From: Candidatus Galligastranaerophilus gallistercoris
GTDB lineage: Bacteria > Cyanobacteriota > Vampirovibrionia > Gastranaerophilales > Gastranaerophilaceae
Length of the DNA: 18,307 nt
Assembly (NCBI GenBank): GCA_018710795.1
Contig: DVJH01000089.1
Coordinates: forward strand, 1 to 18,307
Direction of reading: 5' to 3'
The stretch's first letter is position 1. Each line of letters starts with the position of its first letter. The notes under the pieces are model-generated. The model saw nothing but the letters and a program-made list of their open reading frames with translations, had not been told where the DNA came from and did not search any database. Both the position numbers and the translations under genes were made by a program. Positions 7,097-13,591 of this stretch are shown here, one piece after another.

Positions 7097-8095
7097 TTAT
7101 TTTGAAGCGTTTTCAACGGCAACCGCAACAGCAACGGTAGCACCTACCATCGGGTTGTTTCCCATGCCGATTACGCCCATCATTTCAACGTGTGCGGGAA
7201 CGGAAGATGAACCTGCAAATTGCGCATCTCCGTGCATTCTTCCCATTGTGTCGGTCATGCCGTATGAAGCAGGACCTGCGGCAACGTTGTCGGGGTGAAG
7301 CGTTCTTCCCGTGCCGCCGCCTGAAGCAACCGAGAAATATTTTTTATTGTTTTCAAAGCACCATTTTTTGTATGTGCCTGCAACGGGGTGTTGAAATCTT
7401 GTGGGGTTGGTTGAATTACCCGTAATCGAAACATCAACGCCTTCTTTTCTCATGATTGCAACACCTTCGGATACATCGTCGGCACCGTAGCATTTAACTT
7501 TTGCTCTTTCGCCGTCGGAGAATGCCGTTTCTTTTACGACTTTTAATTCACCCGTTTTATAATCGTATTCTGTTTCAACGTATGTAAAGCCGTTTATTCT
7601 TGAAATAATGTATGCGGCGTCTTTACCGAGACCGTTTAAGATAACTCTTAAAGGTTCTTTTCTTACTTTGTTTGCGTTTCTTGCAATGCCGATTGCGCCT
7701 TCTGCAGCTGCGAATGATTCATGACCCGCTAAGAAGCAGAAGCATTTTGTTTCTTCTCTTAAAAGCATAGCACCCAGATTACCGTGGCCCAAGCCTACTT
7801 TTCTTGTATCACCAACGGATCCGGGGACCGCAAAAGCCTGAAGACCTTCGCCGATTGCTTCTGCTGCGTCCGCTGCGTTTTTAATTCCTTTTTTTAATGC
7901 AATGGCACACCCTAATGTATATGCCCATGAGGCATTATCAAATGCGATAGGCTGAATGCCTTTAACGATTTCATCAACATTTATTCCTTTTGACAGACAT
8001 AATTCATTGGCTTCATCCAAAGATTTAAAACCGTATTGTTCGAGAACTTTGGCTAAAGTTTTTTCGCGTCTGTCTTGTCCTTCAAATTTTGCCAT
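7097..8095 (-). CDS. GGGtGRT protein (conserved, function unknown)
   Basis: This 332-aa protein carries the signature that names the family, SGGGTGRTLHPDN (258-270). It also has a conserved, glycine-rich C-terminus (GVIGMGNNPMVGATVAVAVAV) and other invariant-looking segments such as GLGHGNLGAMLLREETKCFCFLAGHE. Length and sequence are typical of the GGGtGRT family found mainly in anaerobes. It sits 47 bases downstream of an Fe-S scaffold-like gene, an arrangement seen repeatedly for this family, so a role linked to iron-sulfur chemistry is inferred but not established. Several cysteines (C33, C63, C118, C120, C202, C246) could bind metal. An AAAGGA ribosome-binding site lies 8 bases before the start, and a strong terminator follows. 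Confidence 0.92.
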   Translation of the reverse strand: MAKFEGQDRREKTLAKVLEQYGFKSLDEANELCLSKGINVDEIVKGIQPIAFDNASWAYTLGCAIALKKGIKNAADAAEAIGEGLQAFAVPGSVGDTRKVGLGHGNLGAMLLREETKCFCFLAGHESFAAAEGAIGIARNANKVRKEPLRVILNGLGKDAAYIISRINGFTYVETEYDYKTGELKVVKETAFSDGERAKVKCYGADDVSEGVAIMRKEGVDVSITGNSTNPTRFQHPVAGTYKKWCFENNKKYFSVASGGGTGRTLHPDNVAAGPASYGMTDTMGRMHGDAQFAGSSSVPAHVEMMGVIGMGNNPMVGATVAVAVAVENASK

Positions 8096-8142
8096 AATTA
8101 TTTTCCTTTACATTTCTAACTTTAACTAAATTTTGACCTTTG

Positions 8143-8844
8143 TTATTCTTTTCTCGGGTCAATCGTTTTAACGGCGTCTTTAAATCTTCCGTATGTACCT
8201 ATATTTTTCTCATAAGCTTCTTTCGGGTCAACGCCTTTTTTAATGGCATCCATGACTTTGCCCAGGTTAACGAATTTGTAGCCTATGATTTCATCGTTTT
8301 TATCAAGTCCTAATTCAAGGATATATCCTTCGGTTAATGACAGATATCTTGCGCCTTTTTGTTTTGTGGAGTGGATTGTGCCCACCATTGAACATAAACC
8401 TTTACCGAGGTCTTCCAAGCCTGCACCTACGGGAAGTCCGCCTTCGGAGAATGCGGTTTGCGTTCTGCCGTATACAATCTGCAGGAATAATTCTCTCATT
8501 GCAACGTTAATAGCATCGCAAACCAGGTCGGTATTTAATGCTTCAAGAATTGTTTTGCCGGGGAGAATTTCACCCGCCATTGCGGCAGAATGAGTCATGC
8601 CGGAGCAGCCGATTGTTTCAACGAGCGCTTCTTGAATAACTCCGTTTTTAACGTTCAATGTTAATTTGCAGGTTCCCTGCTGAGGCGCACAGCAGCCGCA
8701 GCCGTGGGTCAGACCCGAGATATCTTCAATTTTTTTAGCTTTTGTCCAGTTTCCTTCCTGAGGAATAGGAGCGGGTTCACCCTTTACTCCTCTTTTGACG
8801 CAGCACATTTGTTCGACTTCATGAGTTACTTGTATCGAATCCAT
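8143..8844 (-). CDS. Iron-sulfur cluster assembly scaffold-like protein (NifU/IscU-related, partner of GGGtGRT)
   Basis: This 233-aa cytoplasmic protein has an IscU/NifU-N-like core. VETIGCSGMTHSAAMAGEIL (76-94) and PGKTILEALN resemble the scaffold motif around the first cluster Cys (C80), with C109 and C151 further on as candidate ligands. An unusual N-terminal cysteine cluster precedes it: C14, C15, then GCGCCAPQQGTC (C49, C51, C52, C59). Those extra cysteines are typical of the version that pairs with GGGtGRT rather than of housekeeping IscU. It is the first gene of a two-gene operon, with a strong AGGAG site before the start. The family is clear; whether it builds clusters generally or serves one client is unknown. 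Confidence 0.88.
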   Translation of the reverse strand: MDSIQVTHEVEQMCCVKRGVKGEPAPIPQEGNWTKAKKIEDISGLTHGCGCCAPQQGTCKLTLNVKNGVIQEALVETIGCSGMTHSAAMAGEILPGKTILEALNTDLVCDAINVAMRELFLQIVYGRTQTAFSEGGLPVGAGLEDLGKGLCSMVGTIHSTKQKGARYLSLTEGYILELGLDKNDEIIGYKFVNLGKVMDAIKKGVDPKEAYEKNIGTYGRFKDAVKTIDPRKE

Positions 8845-8859
8845 TTTTTACTCCTTTTT

Positions 8860-8892
8860 TCTACATCAAATTACAAGAATAATTTAACGTAA
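8860..8892 (-). promoter_or_regulatory. Possible promoter of the Fe-S scaffold/GGGtGRT operon
   Basis: On the minus strand TTGTTT is followed after 17 bases by TAATTT, about 20 bases before the ribosome-binding site of the scaffold gene. Both hexamers are imperfect in an AT-rich stretch, so this is tentative. Confidence 0.3.
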
Positions 8893-8941
8893 ACAAAAAG
8901 GAATGTAAAATTTATTCTTTTAAAAATCGGGCAATAGCTTC

Positions 8942-9373
8942 CTAGTTGTTTGAATCAAGTGTATCGGACAGCTGTTTTACCGTTTTTATAAATGTTTCCC
9001 GATTTTTTTCGTCTTTAAGGTAGTTTATGACTTCTTGTTTCGTGCCTTTAAAAATAAAACTTTTTACGAGCTTATCCGAGTCTTTGCGGCATGAAACCGC
9101 TGAAATTCTTCTTGATGTTTTGGGGTTTGTTAAATCGCATTCGATGGCAAGCATTGCACGATTTTCGCTGTCCGGGATATTATATGAAGCGGAAATAGGG
9201 GTAAATTGTCCATTTTCAGGTACTTCCCTTTCGGAGCGTTCCAATAAATTATTAAATATCAGACCCGTAAAATGTTTAAAATGTTCTTCGGGTGTTCTTG
9301 TCATTTTGGGCTGCTCCTTATTTGCGCCTGAAAATCTTATGTTAAAATTGTTGCCTATTGTGCTTATATTCAT
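8942..9373 (-). CDS. Hypothetical 143-aa protein
   Basis: I do not recognise this protein. It is soluble, mixed alpha/beta in appearance, and lacks a signal peptide or membrane segment. It opens MNISTIGNNFNIRFSG, then has a charged Pro/Thr-rich stretch (20-30), a likely helix (about 30-48), strand-like segments (about 55-110) and a C-terminal helix (about 113-140). AGGGA lies about 7 bases before the start. It follows the synthetase-like gene by 74 bases on the same strand, with a TATAAT at 9409-9404 in the gap but no good -35. It may therefore be co-transcribed with that gene or have its own promoter. Position alone makes it one of two candidates for a partner or immunity protein of the 699-aa protein. 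A coding call is well supported by length, frame and spacing. Confidence 0.72.
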   Translation of the reverse strand: MNISTIGNNFNIRFSGANKEQPKMTRTPEEHFKHFTGLIFNNLLERSEREVPENGQFTPISASYNIPDSENRAMLAIECDLTNPKTSRRISAVSCRKDSDKLVKSFIFKGTKQEVINYLKDEKNRETFIKTVKQLSDTLDSNN

Positions 9374-9423
9374 TATTTTTCCCTATTTTACCATAATCTT
9401 GATATTATAAAACATGTAAGAAT

Positions 9424-9449
9424 AAATAATTGCCAAAATTATTTTTTTT
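9424..9449. terminator. AT-only inverted repeat after the synthetase-like gene
   Basis: AAATAATT (9424-9431) and AATTATTT (9437-9444) form a perfect 8-bp stem around GCCAA, with eight Ts beginning inside the second arm on the plus strand. It covers the end of the 699-aa gene. The stem has no GC pairs and the T run faces the plus strand, so terminator function for the minus-strand gene is doubtful. Confidence 0.25.
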
Positions 9450-11547
9450 AGTGCCCTTTGGCTGCTTTTGCAAGCCCGTTCCAATCTAGAAGTTCAAGTG
9501 TAGTGTCGGGCAGGCTTTCTATATAGCTTCCGATTTGAGGCATTTGGTATCCGTCGGGTAAGATGCCAAGTTCTTTTAATCGTAATGTTTTATAAGTGTC
9601 TGCAAGGTATCTGTTATAACTATTGTATGTATCATCATCCATTTTCTTTATGATGTCATATATGCCTGAATATTTTGTATCGTTAAATGCAATTTTACCC
9701 GTTCTGATGTCATAAGGTATATGTTCAACGTCAGCAAATGCGTTAACTTCACTTCCTCTAATTTGTAATTCGCCGTTACCTGTCCTTCCGTTTGATAAAT
9801 TATGTTTTGTGTTCATCTGGGTCGATGTGTAGCCTGAATCTTTTATTGCTTTTTTGCTTATTGTTACGCTGAAAGTTTCCCCTTCTTTTGCTTTTGAGGG
9901 CATTTCAACCGTCATTGAACCGTCATCGTTAAAGTGGCTGTTTGCGTTTTTAAATTCAATATCGTTTGCCGTTACTATTTCGAACGGTTTATTTGACTTA
10001 ATAATCCCGTTTTGAACCGCATAATCGTATGCGTCCGCAATTTCCTGCACCTGTGCGTCGGTAAAATATGATGTTATGCCGTCGCCGTAATTATTAATTT
10101 CCGTTATTTGAAGTTCGCCCGATTTTATGCCTTGAACCATTTGTTCAACTATTGATTGATTTTGTTTTGTTTTAAGTGCATCAATAATCCCCGATTGTCT
10201 TTCTGTTAATATTTTTGCCGCATCATCGGAGACTTTTGCGCCTGATATAAATGTTATACAATCGTCATAGCTGAAATCGGTATCTTCAAGAAAACTATCA
10301 ACTATTTCTTTTGAAGTTTTTTTATCAAGGCTTTTCATTTGTATTCTGACGCCTAATGCATCGCTTACGGTTTGATAATATGTTTCGGGGTCATAGCTTT
10401 TGATTTTATTTTTAAGGTCTTTTCCCGCCAGTTTTTCAAATGTAGATTTTTGACCTTTTGCTCTTGCCGTTATTACCGTTATATCATCTTTATTTGAAAA
10501 TACCCTGCTTACCTGAAGCGCTGCTTCATCTATTTGTTCGTCAAAAAGTTTTGCTAATTCTTCAGATGCCTTTGACATATCCGTGAAATTTTCCGTACGT
10601 CTTGCCAAATCTTCAATTTTTATGGGATTATCAGGGTGATTCAGGTTATAGTTTTCAATAAATGTTTCAACCTGTGCTTTTGTATCGACGGGAGCACCGG
10701 GGTTTTTACCGTGGCTCACTTTAAATTTTGTTTTAAAATCAATTGCACTGGTTACTCCGCCGAGTAATCCTCCGAATACACCGCCTGCTGCTGCGTTTGA
10801 TACGGTTGAAGATAATAATTCGGATGCATTGAATTCTTCACCGTCAACTATGGTATTAACCGTATATTCTGTTGCGCCGGATGCTGCACCCGATATTGCA
10901 CCAGCTTTTAGACCTTGAATTGCGCCGTTTTTAATTGATTGACCCAAAGTACCCGCAGCTTTTCCTACCATGCCTCCGGTTGCAACGTTTACTGCGCCGT
11001 CAACCGCACCCGTCAGGGCGTCTTTTGCCATTTGTTTAATATCAAATGCGTCGCCTTTAACTTCGTTTGTGGCTCTGTCTGCTGTTTTAAGACCCGCTTT
11101 TGCGCCTCCGCCTATTGCTGCGCCTATTCCTACCGCAGCCAGACTAATTCCGCCGGTTGCAACCGCGATTCCCGCCGTTGCGGCGCCTGCCGCAATATTT
11201 GTTATAAGGTTTACTCCGCCTTCTTGTTTTTCTTCATAACTCTCGATTGTTTCGAGTGCTTCTTCATAGCTTATTTCGCCGTTATTATAATCTTCGATTG
11301 CATCTTCAACTTTATTTGACCCAAGCCCTATGCCTGTTACATTTTTAATGCCGTTCCATAATTTCCCCAAAAAACCTTGTTTATCTTGAACTTCTTCAAA
11401 TTCTTCTTCAAGGGTATTTATAGGATCCGTCGTTGCGGTATCAGAAAAGATTGATACATTATTATTTGATAATTCGTTTGAATCCGAATTTTGCATGTTC
11501 GGATACGAATTTGCCCTAACGGCATAGTCCGTGTTTATGTTCGTCAT
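9448..11547 (-). CDS. Polymorphic-toxin-like protein with C-terminal RelA/SpoT-type nucleotide pyrophosphokinase domain
   Basis: This 699-aa protein has no signal peptide. Residues 1-60 are Asn/Ser/Asp-rich. Residues 111-270 are Gly/Ala-rich and hydrophobic with repeated small-residue patterns (IAAGAATAGIAVATGGISLA), like the central regions of secreted polymorphic toxins. The C-terminal part matches RelA_SpoT synthetase (PF04607) landmarks: TARAKGQKSTFEKL (R362, K364), SDALGVRIQ (395-403), GYTSTQ (572-577, the nucleotide-stacking Tyr region, usually GYxSxH), ELQIRG (593-598, with the catalytic-type Glu) and FADVEHIPY (604-612). About 170 residues separate the second and third motifs, far more than in RelA. 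No HD hydrolase, TGS or ACT domain is present, as in toxic small alarmone synthetases. The expected activity is pyrophosphate transfer from ATP to a nucleotide or to tRNA. A GAGAG site precedes the start, and the shared AT-rich element lies 30 bases upstream. Confidence 0.75.
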   Translation of the reverse strand: MTNINTDYAVRANSYPNMQNSDSNELSNNNVSIFSDTATTDPINTLEEEFEEVQDKQGFLGKLWNGIKNVTGIGLGSNKVEDAIEDYNNGEISYEEALETIESYEEKQEGGVNLITNIAAGAATAGIAVATGGISLAAVGIGAAIGGGAKAGLKTADRATNEVKGDAFDIKQMAKDALTGAVDGAVNVATGGMVGKAAGTLGQSIKNGAIQGLKAGAISGAASGATEYTVNTIVDGEEFNASELLSSTVSNAAAGGVFGGLLGGVTSAIDFKTKFKVSHGKNPGAPVDTKAQVETFIENYNLNHPDNPIKIEDLARRTENFTDMSKASEELAKLFDEQIDEAALQVSRVFSNKDDITVITARAKGQKSTFEKLAGKDLKNKIKSYDPETYYQTVSDALGVRIQMKSLDKKTSKEIVDSFLEDTDFSYDDCITFISGAKVSDDAAKILTERQSGIIDALKTKQNQSIVEQMVQGIKSGELQITEINNYGDGITSYFTDAQVQEIADAYDYAVQNGIIKSNKPFEIVTANDIEFKNANSHFNDDGSMTVEMPSKAKEGETFSVTISKKAIKDSGYTSTQMNTKHNLSNGRTGNGELQIRGSEVNAFADVEHIPYDIRTGKIAFNDTKYSGIYDIIKKMDDDTYNSYNRYLADTYKTLRLKELGILPDGYQMPQIGSYIESLPDTTLELLDWNGLAKAAKGH

Positions 11548-11575
11548 ATTCTCTCTTCTAATGGGGTGTTATTCA

Positions 11576-11607
11576 TATATATAAAATATATATCTTTTCA
11601 AAAATTG
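11576..11607 (-). promoter_or_regulatory. AT-rich upstream element, copy B (shared with 6974-7005)
   Basis: Second copy of the 32-base element: CAATT start, AAAAG, then ATATATATTTTATATATA, differing from copy A at three positions. ACATAA lies further upstream, as in copy A. It ends about 28 bases before the ATG of the synthetase-like gene. TATATT would serve as the -10; no standard -35 is present. Confidence 0.6.
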
Positions 11608-11640
11608 ATTTTTTCGGCTGCGATTATTAAGTTATGTTAC

Positions 11641-12141
11641 TTATTTTAATTTGCCGAGAGATAATCTTGACATATCTGTAGCCGAATATGACGATCGGAT
11701 CGAATTTATTTTTTCGATTGCGGTTTTTTTGTTTAAATCTTTCTGGGTGTGAATACCTTGAATGAATGCTTTGCTTATTCCTTCCGGCATTGTAAAATGT
11801 TTATTTACAAAAAGTTTTCCCGTATTTGAATTTGCAAGAAGTATATTACAGGGAAAATTACGTGCGTCCGATGAAAAAGTATGTTTTGTATTTTTGGTAA
11901 AAATACACGGTATATCTATCCATTTTAATTCTTTATATTTAAGCAAAAGAAACATGATGTCGTTTTTGAAATATAACTGGAAAAACGGCGGATTTAAAAA
12001 CTGTTCTATTATATGTTCATCGGGATTTTTCCAGAGGAATTTCAGCGTCAGCCCGTCAGAATCCAGACAAGCCATTACGGCTTCTCTGTTTGATATGAAT
12101 TCTTCATAGTATTGGTTCGGCTGATACATTTTGTTAATCAT
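11641..12141 (-). CDS. Hypothetical 166-aa protein upstream of the synthetase-like gene
   Basis: I do not recognise this protein. It lacks a signal peptide and clear membrane spans. The N-terminal half is rich in aromatic residues (NPPFFQLYFKNDIMFLLLKYKELKW, about residues 50-75), suggesting a compact alpha/beta fold. The C-terminus is basic and Ser/Lys-rich. Two start codons are possible (12141 and 12129, MYQPNQYY); neither has a good ribosome-binding site. It precedes the synthetase-like gene by 93 bases, but the shared AT-rich element lies between them, so the latter may be transcribed separately. Its size would suit an immunity or chaperone protein, but nothing in the sequence proves such a role. 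Confidence 0.68.
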   Translation of the reverse strand: MINKMYQPNQYYEEFISNREAVMACLDSDGLTLKFLWKNPDEHIIEQFLNPPFFQLYFKNDIMFLLLKYKELKWIDIPCIFTKNTKHTFSSDARNFPCNILLANSNTGKLFVNKHFTMPEGISKAFIQGIHTQKDLNKKTAIEKINSIRSSYSATDMSRLSLGKLK

Positions 12142-12273
12142 TGTAAATTTGTGCTAAAGTTTTAAGTAAATTGACAGTATTTAAAAAATATAGTTCAAAG
12201 GTAAAACCCATGTTGTTAGATTTCATTTTAAATTTATTTTTTAGAAAATCAACGCCCTGTGCGGTTAAGGTAA

Positions 12274-12287
12274 CTATTTATAAATAG
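12274..12287. repeat. Perfect 14-base palindrome
   Basis: CTATTTATAAATAG reads identically on both strands. It lies in the 183-base gap between the parvulin gene and the 166-aa gene, where it could be an operator or a chance AT-rich palindrome. Confidence 0.35.
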
Positions 12288-12324
12288 AATAGCATAATGC
12301 GGAAATTTGATAAATAATTTCCCG

Positions 12325-12702
12325 TTATCTTTTATCTATGACTTTTATAACGTGCCAGCCGAAATCGGTTTGAACGGGGTCTGACATTTCGCCGACCGGA
12401 GTTTCAAATGCGGCTTTTTCGAATTCCGGCACCATCTGCCCGCGCCCGAACCAGCCTAAGTCTCCGCCGACACGCCCCGAGGGACAGTTAGAAAACTGTT
12501 TTGCAAGCGCTTTAAAACTTTCGCCGTTATTTACGCGCATTATTACGGCTTTAGATTGATTTTTTGTTTTTGTCAGTATATGAAGCGCATGGACTTCGGT
12601 ATAATTATCGGCATTCGGGTCAATATTTTGCTTTGCGCAAACCACACCCATAGTTAAAACAGACAGCATTAATAATGCAAAAAACGATAATATTTTTTTC
12701 AT
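12325..12702 (-). CDS. Secreted parvulin-type peptidyl-prolyl cis-trans isomerase
   Basis: This 125-aa protein has a clear N-terminal signal peptide (MKKILSFFALLMLSVLTMGV) with likely cleavage near VCA-K24. The cysteine at 22 is not in a convincing lipobox. The rest is a single PpiC/parvulin domain: VHALHILTKT (37-46), FSNCPSGRVGGDLGWFGRGQ (70-89) with MVPEFEKAAF, and FGWHVIKVIDKR at the end. Such proteins help exported proteins fold outside the cytoplasmic membrane. It lacks the SurA/PrsA N-terminal chaperone region, so it is a minimal exported isomerase. A strong AAGGAG site precedes the start. It is divergent from sdaAB, and it is the only complete protein on the minus strand with an evident export signal, in contrast to its wall-hydrolase neighbours. 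Confidence 0.93.
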   Translation of the reverse strand: MKKILSFFALLMLSVLTMGVVCAKQNIDPNADNYTEVHALHILTKTKNQSKAVIMRVNNGESFKALAKQFSNCPSGRVGGDLGWFGRGQMVPEFEKAAFETPVGEMSDPVQTDFGWHVIKVIDKR

Positions 12703-12736
12703 ATCGGCTCCTTTTTTTATTATTTAAACATAAAAA

Positions 12737-12766
12737 TTGACATTTAAAACCGCCGAAATTTATAAT
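12737..12766 (+). promoter_or_regulatory. Sigma-70-type promoter of sdaAB
   Basis: TTGACA (12737-12742) and TATAAT (12761-12766) are both perfect consensus hexamers with an 18-base spacer. Transcription should begin near 12773-12774, leaving only about three bases before the ATG at 12777. Confidence 0.82.
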
Positions 12767-12776
12767 ATCCTTTGTT

Positions 12777-13454
12777 ATGCAAAATAAAAGGTCTATATTG
12801 GATATCTTGGGTCCCGTTATGATAGGTCCTTCCAGTTCTCATACGGCAGGTGCCGTAAGGCTCGGTCTTTTGGCGGGAAAAATTACGGGTTCGGGGCTTA
12901 AAAAAGTTACCTTTAATCTTTATAATTCTTTTGTAAAAACGGGTTTCGGCCATGGCACAAATAACGCTCTGGTTGCGGGAATTTTGGGGTATGATGTTTG
13001 GTCGGAGGAAATAAAAAACAGTTTTGAAATTGCCCGTGAAAGAGGGCTTGAATTTGAATTTAATTATTTTGAAGATTATAACAGGCACCCCAATTCTGTC
13101 GATTTTATAACCGAAAATAATGACGGCTCTGTTCTTGTCATAAAAGGCGCTTCCGTCGGTGCGGGCGAAATTGAGATAGAAGAAATTAACGGCTATTCAT
13201 TTCACTTGAAAGGAGATTTTAATACGCTTTTATTAATGTATAAAGACGCACCGGGGATGATATACAGAGTTGCAAACATAATTCAGACCGCAAATATTAA
13301 CATTGCTTCAATGAATTGCGACAGAGCGGCAAGAGGCGAAGGTGCCTCCATGGGGCTTTGCCTTGATCAGGAACTTCCCGAATCCGCCCTTGAAAAAATT
13401 ACGGGCATTAAAGACATATATTTTATAAGATACATTGAAAGGCTTAAATTTTAA
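12777..13454 (+). CDS. sdaAB: L-serine dehydratase, iron-sulfur-dependent, beta subunit
   Basis: This 225-aa subunit belongs to the oxygen-sensitive [4Fe-4S] enzyme that converts L-serine to pyruvate and ammonia. The family signature DILGPVMIGPSSSHTAGA is at 9-26, and a C-terminal ACT domain (about 148-220, beginning LLLMYKDAPGMIYRVANI) probably senses or binds serine. The start is set by alignment to the family. No Shine-Dalgarno precedes ATG 12777, and the promoter predicts an almost leaderless message. An alternative TTG codon near 12798, seven codons in, has AAAAGG before it but would shorten the conserved N-terminus. The stop is immediately followed by GTG of the alpha-subunit N-terminus (TAAGTG), implying coupling. 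Confidence 0.94.
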   Translation: MQNKRSILDILGPVMIGPSSSHTAGAVRLGLLAGKITGSGLKKVTFNLYNSFVKTGFGHGTNNALVAGILGYDVWSEEIKNSFEIARERGLEFEFNYFEDYNRHPNSVDFITENNDGSVLVIKGASVGAGEIEIEEINGYSFHLKGDFNTLLLMYKDAPGMIYRVANIIQTANINIASMNCDRAARGEGASMGLCLDQELPESALEKITGIKDIYFIRYIERLKF

Positions 13455-13538
13455 GTGTCAGACAGTTTTTTTGAATTATTAAACGATACGGACGAAAAAA
13501 ACCTGGTTGATTTTATTCTGAAAGAACAGGTTAAGTAA
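13455..13538 (+). pseudogene. sdaAA: Out-of-frame 5' end of the L-serine dehydratase alpha subunit
   Basis: Starting at GTG 13455, directly after the sdaAB stop, 27 codons read SDSFFELLNDTDEKNLVDFI and end at TAA 13536-13538. The sequence and helical character suit the alpha-subunit N-terminus. The frame needed to continue into the main body opens at 13535 (GTA ACG GGT CTT), just after a TAA at 13532-13534. The two frames therefore join only if one base is missing around 13533-13535. Joined, the product would be about 293 residues, the normal alpha-subunit length. Confidence 0.65.
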
Positions 13539-13591
13539 CGGGTCTTTGTGTTAATAAAATAAAAGAAAAGACGGAAAATATATTTGATGTA

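Noticed and set aside
9448..11547. EF-hand loop in the synthetase-like protein (residues 86-96, DYNNGEISYEE)
   Set aside because: It resembles an EF loop but is one residue too short between the first Asp and the Gly/Ile positions, so calcium binding cannot be claimed.
5078..12302. Identical 13-mer TAGCATAATGCGG at 5078-5090 and 12290-12302
   Set aside because: One copy is the end of a coding region and the other is intergenic. At this length a chance match is plausible, and no mobile-element or attachment-site context is present.
12744..13088. Minus-strand open frame of 114 codons opposite sdaAB
   Set aside because: It overlaps a firmly identified gene, its product is low-complexity and basic, and no promoter or ribosome-binding site fits it.
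13530..13538. Programmed -1 frameshift in sdaAA
   Set aside because: The sequence lacks a classical X-XXY-YYZ slippery site and no stem-loop directly follows; a one-base deletion or assembly error explains it more simply.
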